Part shown: positions 8,349 to 15,671 of the stretch, one piece after another
Numbering within the stretch: position 1 is the stretch's first letter
How the letters are laid out: the number at the start of each line of letters is the position of its first letter
Notes under the pieces: generated by a model
What the model was told of the DNA's origin: nothing
Databases searched by the model: none
Seen by the model: only the letters and a program-made list of their open reading frames with translations
Source of the DNA: Membranihabitans marinus
GTDB taxonomy: Bacteria; Bacteroidota; Bacteroidia; Chitinophagales; Saprospiraceae
NCBI RefSeq assembly: GCF_019802045.1
Contig: NZ_JAHVHU010000015.1
Location: 1-64,000, forward strand
DNA length: 64,000 nt
Direction: 5' to 3'
Made by a program: the position numbers and the translations under genes

Positions 8349-10310
8349 ATGAAAGATTTCTTGTTTTTGTTATTCGGGTTGTTTTACACCTTTTTAGCCA
8401 TCGGTCAAGCCGATCCATGTGCTGAAGTCAAGATAGTTCAGGGAGAACCCACGTTATTCGTGGATGGAAGCAAAGTACCTCCTTTTGCCTATATGTCCTA
8501 TCTGGGGAAGCCCAAATATTATCAGGAAATGTCTGATGCTCGGGTGCGGCTATTCAATGTGCCTGCTTATCTGGGCGATCAGGGGATCAATTCCACGTCA
8601 GGGATCGGTGTTTTTCGACCGTCGATGTGGATTGGACCCGGTCAATATGATCTCAGTCCTTTGTACAAGGATATGGATGAAATTATTTCTTCTGCTGCAG
8701 ATCCGTTGATTGTTATTCGTATTCACCTGGATCCACCCATATGGTGGGAGAGGAGGAATAAAGATGAACTTTGTTTGTTACCCGATCTAAGTATCCATCG
8801 GGTGAGTTTGTTTTCCGAAAAATGGCGAATGGAAGCCGGAGCTGCTTTGAAAGCTATCGTAGAGGAATTAAAAAGCGATCAACGGTACTCCAAGTATCTG
8901 TTGGGAATACACGTAGCGGGAGGGATGACGGAAGAATGGTTCTATCATTATAAAGATTATTTTTATGACGACAGCATGGCTCGTAAAACTGCATACCGAA
9001 AGTGGTTGCGAAAGCAGTATGGTGATTCTGTCGAAAAACTCAGAACGGCCTGGAATCAGCCCAGTGTCACCTTTGATAACGCTATGTTGGAAGATATTAG
9101 TGGAAAGCATCGAACCGAAGGATGGCGGGATCCTGTGGAAGACCAACCTTTTTTTGATGCATTCGATTTTCAGGCGGAAAACATGGTGAACAACATTATA
9201 TATTTTTGCAAAATCGTCAAGGAAGCGAGTGACGGCTGTTTGTTGACGGGCGCGTTTTACGGCTATCATTATTTTGTAACAAGTCCACAGCGGGGACATG
9301 GTGCGCTTTCAAAATTATTGGAATGCCCCGATTTGGATTACTTGTCCAGTCCCAATGATTACAAGCGGGTTTCGGGGGAAGATTGGCCACCCATGGCTGC
9401 CATAGGATCCATTCAACTGCATGGTAAGCTTTGGCTGGCAGAAAATGACACAAGAACCTACCTTACCACACTACTCAAAGAAAAGGCACCCGAAGTAGAT
9501 CCGGGTGGCGATTGGTACACGCAGGGCGTATGGTTGGGGCCGGAAAGCCCGGAGCTATCTCATTCCCTGGTGCTCAAGAACCTGGGTCGGATGTTGGCTG
9601 GTGGCTATGGTGGGTGGTGGTTTGATATGTGGGGTGGTTGGTTCAGTGATTCCACCATGTTGTCGATGATTGCAGATGGGGTGGAAGCTGTTTTTAAGGA
9701 GGACACCAAAGTTCATCTGAAACCGGAAGTGGCGGTGGTCGTCGACGAACGCTTGTCATTTTGGGATAAAAGCTTCGGGCAGCAAACGGCTCATATGCTA
9801 CAAAACAGGTATGCACTGGGGAAAAGCGGAACGCCGTATAAATTGTTTCTTCGCACTGATCTGGAGCGGTTGTCGGAGAATGAATATAAAGCAATATGGC
9901 TGTTGGGCATACCTGATCTGAACCCGGATGAGCAAAAGATTGTGAAATTATGGTGGTCCAATAAGAAAGCGGTTTTTTATACCAATCTTCATTCTACGGT
10001 TCAATTTAGTAATGATGCGAGAGAGATTAATTACGATCAGACTGTGTTTAGTCCGGAAGAAATTGCTGAATTTTGGCAATCAGCCGGGGTCCATAGGTAT
10101 TCCGCGCCGGGTACCGTGATCTATGCGGGCAAACGTTGGCTGACCATTCACTCGGGCACAGGCGGTGAACAAGTCATCCGTTGGCCCGGTGATTATGAAG
10201 TCAGAAATCGGTTCACCAATCAATTGATAACCTCCAAAAATAGAATGTCCCAGGTAGACATGAAACCCGGAGAAACGTGCTTGTTTGAATTGGCACCGAT
10301 CGTCGATTGA
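8349..10310 (+). CDS. Secreted GH42-like glycoside hydrolase (beta-galactosidase-like)
   Basis: The protein (653 aa) has a signal peptide (MKDFLFLLFGLFYTFLAIGQ) and a TIM-barrel body of GH42 type. It starts with a strand pattern like FAYMSYLG and DPLIVIRIHLDPPIWW. A conserved Glu pair in GGMTEEW (E195/E196) is the likely acid/base site, and ENDTRT (E365) resembles the GH42 nucleophile segment. The part after about residue 455 (EVAVVVDERLSFW...) resembles the glutamine-amidotransferase-like trimerisation domain of GH42 enzymes, and a short beta domain closes the protein. It probably cleaves terminal beta-linked hexoses in the periplasm or at the surface. It could equally belong to a related, less characterised GH family; catalytic residues are assigned by motif only. 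Confidence 0.75.
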   Translation: MKDFLFLLFGLFYTFLAIGQADPCAEVKIVQGEPTLFVDGSKVPPFAYMSYLGKPKYYQEMSDARVRLFNVPAYLGDQGINSTSGIGVFRPSMWIGPGQYDLSPLYKDMDEIISSAADPLIVIRIHLDPPIWWERRNKDELCLLPDLSIHRVSLFSEKWRMEAGAALKAIVEELKSDQRYSKYLLGIHVAGGMTEEWFYHYKDYFYDDSMARKTAYRKWLRKQYGDSVEKLRTAWNQPSVTFDNAMLEDISGKHRTEGWRDPVEDQPFFDAFDFQAENMVNNIIYFCKIVKEASDGCLLTGAFYGYHYFVTSPQRGHGALSKLLECPDLDYLSSPNDYKRVSGEDWPPMAAIGSIQLHGKLWLAENDTRTYLTTLLKEKAPEVDPGGDWYTQGVWLGPESPELSHSLVLKNLGRMLAGGYGGWWFDMWGGWFSDSTMLSMIADGVEAVFKEDTKVHLKPEVAVVVDERLSFWDKSFGQQTAHMLQNRYALGKSGTPYKLFLRTDLERLSENEYKAIWLLGIPDLNPDEQKIVKLWWSNKKAVFYTNLHSTVQFSNDAREINYDQTVFSPEEIAEFWQSAGVHRYSAPGTVIYAGKRWLTIHSGTGGEQVIRWPGDYEVRNRFTNQLITSKNRMSQVDMKPGETCLFELAPIVD

Positions 10311-10568
10311 TTTTTACCTCATTTGGATCTAAGGTCTGGATGGATAGGACGTGAAGAAGTTCTGTATATAAGTCGCAGACACCTAATCGAAAAGCAAGAG
10401 ATTCAGTGTCATAATTGTCACGTTTTTCAGTTCCCTTTTTTCCGTATGTTGGAATGAAGAAATGTCAAGAAGATCTCTACCCCCCCCCGGGCTGTTTTGA
10501 CCGTAATTATTCATCAATTACCGTACAGTAAAAGCTGGTAGGCGGTTAGGCTAGGGGTCGCATTTTGT
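10311..10568. other. Convergent intergenic region with a C9 tract
   Basis: This is spacer between two convergent genes. It contains a run of nine C (10480-10488) followed by GGG. The run is not inside a gene I can support. No T-rich terminator hairpin was seen. Confidence 0.4.
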
Positions 10569-10958
10569 TCACAGCGTATTACAGTCTATCTTCTTAAGAT
10601 TGTCATTGAACGTTCGCTTTTCCTCCAGGGACATCTCTTTGGTTAATTTGCTAAGTTCTACCCGGATCGAATCAGCCAGATCCCTGCTTTCTACGGCTAA
10701 TCGGGCTTTTCGTTCTTCCATGTATCCTAATTTCGTTTCCCACTCCTGGATTTTATGAGACGCCGTATTGTCCGATTCAAGAAGGGAATCCTGAATGTGG
10801 CGCATGGAATCCGCCAGCGCAAACCGTGCATTTCGCATGTCAGTCGCCTTACAAGTGAGTATTGATATTTTCTGCAGTTCGTTATTTTTGGTACCCTGGG
10901 CACAGGCGGCAACCATTATGAGAAAACCTAAGACAGAAACAAATGGATTGAACTTCAT
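10569..10958 (-). CDS. Small coiled-coil lipoprotein of unknown function
   Basis: The 129-aa protein has a signal peptide and a lipobox ending at Cys19 (MVAACAQ), so it should be lipid-anchored. The mature part is strongly charged and helical. Segments such as IQEWETKLGYMEERKARLAV and LADSIRVELSKLTKEMSLEEK give heptad-like spacing, suggesting a coiled coil. A Cys lies near the C-terminus (KKIDCNTL) and another in LTCKATD, a possible disulfide. It starts 7 bases after the stop of the haloperoxidase-like gene, so the two are almost certainly co-transcribed. Its function is unknown. Confidence 0.75.
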   Translation of the reverse strand: MKFNPFVSVLGFLIMVAACAQGTKNNELQKISILTCKATDMRNARFALADSMRHIQDSLLESDNTASHKIQEWETKLGYMEERKARLAVESRDLADSIRVELSKLTKEMSLEEKRTFNDNLKKIDCNTL

Positions 10959-10965
10959 AAACTCC

Positions 10966-12351
10966 TTACTGAATATTTTCAGGCCAATTTAAATCATTAA
11001 CCACGGCATCGCCAACCGCATACCCCAGATCCAGACCTTTTGTATTGTCCATTTCAAAATGAATGCCCCCGTAATATCTGGATAGCGCACATTCTTCGGC
11101 CATCTCATAAAAATTGTCGAAGGTACGTGCTTCAAAACCGTATTGGACTTGGCTCAGGTCTGTAAAGCTGTAATCGCCACTTTCATCCGTAAACAGGTGA
11201 ATGAACACTTTGGTCGCGGCTCCGATCTCGGCAGAATGGCCCGACGTGTAGGCCGGGAAAGGCGGGGTGCCAATAACGGTTTCGAAATTGGGATCGATAT
11301 TCTTCTGTATATAGCTTACCGGCCGGATCAAAACATAATCGTATTTGGACTTCCAGCAACTGATGAAGGCGTCGTTTTCGGCTACTGCCATCATGGCGAG
11401 CCCTACGGCGGTTTTTTCAAGTGTGGCGTTGGATTCCTGCAACAATTGAGTTCCAATATTAAAAGTGTGTCCAGCTGGGGTGCAAGTCTCAAACGGATCA
11501 TCTGCCCAGTACTTGGCTATGGTGAGGTGTTCTGCAGTGTTGCGATGAGTTACTTGCTCATACACGTCGATGGCTTGTGCGTAAAACGCTGAGTTCTCGT
11601 CTATGGAATAGTCGATGTGGTCACCGGGTTGACTCGTTTCCACGATGTCAGGTATAAAGCTTCTGTTTTGATGCCAAAACGGGCTCAATGGGATTCGCTG
11701 TGCGCCGGTGGGAATCCAGCAATGTTCATCAGCCGGCATATGAAATTTATCTTTACTAAATGGATCCAGGTAAGCTTCGTGGCCGCCATCCGTGGTGCTG
11801 ATTTGATACAGTGCTTCTGCCACTGCCAAACCATAATTTTCAGAACGCTCAACAATCTCATTGGACACCCCTTCTCTGAGTAATGCTTTGTTTTGCATTT
11901 CCATTCGGTCAATTCGTTCGCGGTTGTCTTTGGTGATGTTGATTTCAAACATGCGCCGCATTGTATGAGCGGCGGCGGCATTGCAGGCCAGTGCCCAGTT
12001 GTACTCCTCGCCTTTTCGAGGGGTCGGAAGGCTCCCCGGCTCGATTCCGTTGATTTGCCCGGCCAGACTTTTTCCGCCGTCAATTCCATGAATGACAGCT
12101 TCATATGCAGCAACACCTAGATAACCATACGCTCGTGCAGCCTGAGTAGGCAGAAAACCATCTGTGGTTTGAGTGATCCGGCAATTTAGAAAAAAATAAT
12201 CCTGTAAGAAATTCCCATCATAAGTTCGTGCAAGGGGGCTTTCTTGTTGGGGTGAGACAATGAGCGGGTCATCCTGGCAGGAATGGAGAGTAAACACTAA
12301 AGTTAATAGCACCAAAAAAGAGGTGAAGATAGATAGTAAATGTTTCATTGG
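10966..12351 (-). CDS. Vanadium-dependent haloperoxidase / PAP2-superfamily lipoprotein
   Basis: This protein of about 461 aa has the vanadate/phosphate-binding signature of the PAP2/vanadium haloperoxidase superfamily in its C-terminal half. The three parts are KYDYVLIRP (Lys/Arg, near 337-343), YTSGHSAE (Ser-Gly-His, near 368-372) and SRYYGGIHFEMD (Arg and His, near 423-434). I chose the Met at 12351 because MKHLLSIFTS starts a signal peptide with a lipobox at Cys24 (TLHSC); a start six codons upstream is also open. It may oxidise halides with peroxide or act as a phosphatase; sequence alone does not decide. It is followed closely by the coiled-coil lipoprotein at 10569-10958. Confidence 0.8.
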   Translation of the reverse strand, partial: PMKHLLSIFTSFLVLLTLVFTLHSCQDDPLIVSPQQESPLARTYDGNFLQDYFFLNCRITQTTDGFLPTQAARAYGYLGVAAYEAVIHGIDGGKSLAGQINGIEPGSLPTPRKGEEYNWALACNAAAAHTMRRMFEINITKDNRERIDRMEMQNKALLREGVSNEIVERSENYGLAVAEALYQISTTDGGHEAYLDPFSKDKFHMPADEHCWIPTGAQRIPLSPFWHQNRSFIPDIVETSQPGDHIDYSIDENSAFYAQAIDVYEQVTHRNTAEHLTIAKYWADDPFETCTPAGHTFNIGTQLLQESNATLEKTAVGLAMMAVAENDAFISCWKSKYDYVLIRPVSYIQKNIDPNFETVIGTPPFPAYTSGHSAEIGAATKVFIHLFTDESGDYSFTDLSQVQYGFEARTFDNFYEMAEECALSRYYGGIHFEMDNTKGLDLGYAVGDAVVNDLNWPENIQ

Positions 12352-12570
12352 GTTTATATTTGGAAGCACTACAATATATTCACCCCTAAAGATAAGATAT
12401 TCATTCTAATTGGAAGAAAGATTAACAGTCTAAAAAAAATGGATTTAAATAAGGAAACCGTTTAGATGCCGGATAGAGCCATATTCATGCCAGTAATTCG
12501 ATGGTTTTTGTTTTCTTTCCGATTGAATAAAAAATAGTATTTTTAAACCTTTGGTATTAATTGAAATAAA

Positions 12571-14355
12571 ATGATGAAGCCATTCCTTATTGTTTTTAGC
12601 ATGCTAATCATCGAGTTCGTATCTGCTCAGTCCTTCCTGATCGAAGCCGAAAGCTTTGATGAAAAAGGTGGTTGGTTGGTCGACCCTCAGTTTGTGGAAC
12701 AAATGGGCTCGCCATATCTGCTCGCTCATGGTTTGGGAACCCCGGTGGAGAATGCGACGATGGAAGTGAATTTTCCTCAGCGAGGCACGTATCACGTCTG
12801 GGTGCGAACGAAAAATTGGGTGCCGGGAAACTGGGAAGCCCCCGGTCGGTTCCAGTTGAAAGTGGGGAACCAGATACTGGATAAGGAATTTGGTGTGACT
12901 CCTGGCTGGTCCTGGGAATACGGCGGTGATGTGGATATTCGTAATCCCAAGGCTTCTGTCGAATTGATCGATTTGACTGGTTTTGAAGGACGTTGCGATG
13001 CCATTTATTTTAGTACGGAGAACGCGGCGCCACCTGCTGGTGGTAAAGAATTGGCAAAATGGCGGGCAGAAGTGACAAACCAAAAGAATGCCCCGGAGCA
13101 GTCAAAATCATACGATTATGTCGTGGTCGGAGGTGGTATTGCTGGGTGTGCCAATGCGATCGCTGCGGCTGAGCAGGGACTGAAGGTCGCTTTGATCCAT
13201 GACCGACCCGTGTTGGGTGGAAATGCAAGCAGTGAAATCCGGGTGCACACCCTGGGGATATATGGTTACTTTGAGCGCATCCTCAAAATGCTGGACACGA
13301 AGCATTATCCCAATGGATCCCCGGAAGCATACGCGGAAGATCAAAAACGCCATAAAAATATGGAAAAGTACGATAACATTGATTTGTACCTGAACTGGCG
13401 GGCGTATGATGCAAATACGGATGGAAATACCATTACCTCGGTCGATGCCCGGCATACTTCGTCCGGCGAACGGATCCGCTTTGAAGCACCGTTGTTTGCG
13501 GATTGTACCGGTGATGGCTGGATTGGTTTTTGGGCCGGAGCCGAGTTTATGTATGGCCGGGAAAGTGTAGATGAATTCGATGAAGGATGGGATGAGTTTG
13601 GCGAATTGTGGAGTCCGGAAGAACCGGATGGTGCCGTGATGGGCTCTTCGGTGTTGTGGAGAGTGTATCGGGATGATAAGAAGAACATATTTCCGGAAGT
13701 TCCCTGGGCCATGGATGTGGTTGGTGATCATGCGGCCAAACATGGGGAGTGGTACTGGGAATATTCCAATGCGGATGTTCATCAGATTCATGATGCCGAG
13801 CAAATCCGGGACCACATGTTCCGGGCAATTTATGGCTCATTTGCCAACGAAAAGAAAAAGCCGGGGACCGAAAATCTGCAGTTTGAATGGATCTCCTATC
13901 TGGTCGGAAAACGGGAGTCCAGGCGCTTGGTGGGCGATTATATTTTCACCTTCAATGATGCCAAAAACAGCCGGGAATTTGAAGATGGGGTGGTTCAGGA
14001 GACCCGGGAGGTCGATGTGCATTTTCAGAAGAATTTAAAAGACCCTGAAAAACCAGATTTTCTGTCTACAGCCATGTTTTACAAAACCGGGAAGTACTAC
14101 ATTCCCTATCGCAGTTTGTATTCCAAAAATATTGACAACCTGTTTATGGCGGGCCGGAATTTTAGTTGCTCCCACATTGGCCTCGGTGGTCCTCGCGTGA
14201 TGCGGACGACCGGACAGATGGGGGCCTCAGTCGGACTAGCCGCGTCTGTTTGTAATAAATACGATATCAATCCCAGGCAGGTTTATGAGCAGCATCTGGA
14301 TGAATATATGGATTTGGTCCGGAGTAGTACGAAAATGAGCCAAGAGGTGGAGTAG
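12571..14355 (+). CDS. Secreted FAD-dependent oxidoreductase with N-terminal beta-sandwich
   Basis: The protein (594 aa) has a signal peptide (residues 1-20) and a beta-sandwich domain of about 150 residues beginning FLIEAESFDEKGGW, which resembles carbohydrate-binding or lectin-like modules. An FAD_oxidored-type domain follows, with the dinucleotide fold YDYVVVGGGIAG (glycines at 187-192) and the motif GGNASSEIRVHTLG. DCTGDGWIGFWAG and the C-terminal MAGRNFSCSHIGLGGPRVM segment are typical of this family. The substrate is not known; a sugar or sugar-derived alcohol is plausible from the attached module. A palindromic repeat lies 11 bases after the stop, and a protein with an FMN-attachment-like motif follows. 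Confidence 0.85.
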   Translation: MMKPFLIVFSMLIIEFVSAQSFLIEAESFDEKGGWLVDPQFVEQMGSPYLLAHGLGTPVENATMEVNFPQRGTYHVWVRTKNWVPGNWEAPGRFQLKVGNQILDKEFGVTPGWSWEYGGDVDIRNPKASVELIDLTGFEGRCDAIYFSTENAAPPAGGKELAKWRAEVTNQKNAPEQSKSYDYVVVGGGIAGCANAIAAAEQGLKVALIHDRPVLGGNASSEIRVHTLGIYGYFERILKMLDTKHYPNGSPEAYAEDQKRHKNMEKYDNIDLYLNWRAYDANTDGNTITSVDARHTSSGERIRFEAPLFADCTGDGWIGFWAGAEFMYGRESVDEFDEGWDEFGELWSPEEPDGAVMGSSVLWRVYRDDKKNIFPEVPWAMDVVGDHAAKHGEWYWEYSNADVHQIHDAEQIRDHMFRAIYGSFANEKKKPGTENLQFEWISYLVGKRESRRLVGDYIFTFNDAKNSREFEDGVVQETREVDVHFQKNLKDPEKPDFLSTAMFYKTGKYYIPYRSLYSKNIDNLFMAGRNFSCSHIGLGGPRVMRTTGQMGASVGLAASVCNKYDINPRQVYEQHLDEYMDLVRSSTKMSQEVE

Positions 14356-14365
14356 CAAAGCAAGC

Positions 14366-14389
14366 AACAAGGGGTTGCAACCCCTTGTT
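14366..14389. repeat. REP-like palindrome, copy 1
   Basis: This is a perfect 24-base palindrome: the half-site AACAAGGGGTTG followed by its reverse complement. It stands between the FAD oxidoreductase stop and the next start. The same core occurs at 15514, 17760 and 19345 and nowhere else I could find in the window, centred on the RAYT domain at about 17340-17837. Confidence 0.85.
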
Positions 14390-14433
14390 ACTACGAATCG
14401 GTTACGCAAGATTCCAGCTTTTAAATAAATGAA

Positions 14434-15513
14434 ATGGCAATCAAGTTTTCCATACTAATCCTATCACTGCGGTTCCTCCTGTTTGGGGACGGAGACCCAA
14501 ATCACCACCCTATGGCGATGGTAGATGGATGGGATTTATCCGAGGTTTCCTCTGAAGAAATGGCCTTTTCGCTCACGGATGATTCTACCGGGGTGGAATA
14601 TGAAGTGGTTTTATTGAATGATACCGATGGTTTGCCGGAAGCCTACACCTCCTACGTAACTACCCCTGTGTGCGACGACACCTTATGTGCATTGATGCAT
14701 ATCCGGTTGTATTGGAATCTGTTGGGGAATTACATTGGTTTTGATACGGTTTCAGGATTGCCCCTTACAAAAAATGATCACATCGAATTTCTGGATGAAG
14801 ATTATAAAAAACTACACCGTCTTTTATTGGATGACCATTCGATCATCAAACGAAAAGAAAAGAAAGACCTCTTTGATGAGGATATCAAAAGGGTATCGGA
14901 GGTGGTGGATGCCGTGACGGGGGCAACGGCCAAAGAGATCAAGAAAGTCGTAGTGGACGGTGCGCTCTATTCGTCTTACACCCTCTATCACATTGTACAT
15001 GGAGGGTTGTCTGATTCCATACGTAGTGATGCAGAACGCAGGTACTCCGCATCACTACAGAATAAGCTGTTGGTCTCTGACCATGCAGATTACCAGCTTT
15101 TTGCATTGAAAAAATTAGATAAAACGGACTTTGTCAACCATCGGGACCGAATCATTGAATTAATTCACCGGACGGTTCCATTGAACAGGTTATACCTTAT
15201 GAAAAAAATGCCTGAAACTATGTGGCAGGATCAGGAGGTGCAGGAGGAGGTTTCGGGTTTTTTTGGAGACTTGGAAGTGAACAGCAAATCTTATTTCCTC
15301 AAAAAATTGGAGTCGATGGATCAAATGAGTCCAAAAGCCATTTTGAACCTGGTCAAGCAGATGGAACTGATGAGTCAGAATCAATTGAAAATATTCATGC
15401 GAATTCTTAATAATGATAACCTGTCCGATGATGTAGTGCGTACACTGAATGAAAAATTAGAAGACCCGGCATTGATATACGGGTACTTGGTTAAGGAGTT
15501 TTTGGAACAGTAG
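14434..15513 (+). CDS. Exported protein with FMN-attachment-like motif and helical repeats
   Basis: The protein (359 aa) begins with a hydrophobic N-terminus (MAIKFSILILSLRFLLFG). A domain to about residue 190 contains DEDYKKLHRLLLDDHSI and then DAVTGAT (159-165). The last resembles the D-x-x-[S/T]-G-A-T site where ApbE-type enzymes attach FMN covalently to Thr in NqrC/RnfG-like domains. The next block, VVDGALYSSYTLYHIVHG, is conserved with it in proteins I recall from this phylum. From about 200 on, the chain is all-helical and HEAT-like. It may be an extracytoplasmic flavoprotein electron carrier; the flanking FAD oxidoreductase makes a redox pairing conceivable. The exact family name is uncertain, and no ApbE gene is present in the window. 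Confidence 0.6.
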   Translation: MAIKFSILILSLRFLLFGDGDPNHHPMAMVDGWDLSEVSSEEMAFSLTDDSTGVEYEVVLLNDTDGLPEAYTSYVTTPVCDDTLCALMHIRLYWNLLGNYIGFDTVSGLPLTKNDHIEFLDEDYKKLHRLLLDDHSIIKRKEKKDLFDEDIKRVSEVVDAVTGATAKEIKKVVVDGALYSSYTLYHIVHGGLSDSIRSDAERRYSASLQNKLLVSDHADYQLFALKKLDKTDFVNHRDRIIELIHRTVPLNRLYLMKKMPETMWQDQEVQEEVSGFFGDLEVNSKSYFLKKLESMDQMSPKAILNLVKQMELMSQNQLKIFMRILNNDNLSDDVVRTLNEKLEDPALIYGYLVKEFLEQ

Positions 15514-15533
15514 CAAGGGGTTGCAACCCCTTG
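15514..15533. repeat. REP-like palindrome, copy 2
   Basis: The palindrome core CAAGGGGTTG plus its reverse complement starts at the base immediately after the TAG stop of the gene at 14434-15513. It is the same family as copies at 14366, 17760 and 19345. As a stem-loop abutting the stop codon it could also act as a transcript end. Confidence 0.85.
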
Positions 15534-15671
15534 TTGTTATGTGGGGCTATTTGATTTGGAATCCATGAAATGGTCTGTTATATTTGGTTGGCATTGAAAT
15601 TAAGTTCAATGTCATCCAAATATTTATGCATAACCATCGCACCAACATCATGATGGTGAAAGAAACTCCAA

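Noticed and set aside
10480-10488. C9 homopolymer as a phase-variation tract
   Set aside because: It is not within a gene or an evident promoter, so there is nothing for slippage to switch.
13108-13815. Long 235-codon minus-strand ORF inside the FAD oxidoreductase
   Set aside because: A shadow of the strongly conserved plus-strand gene; no motif on the minus strand.
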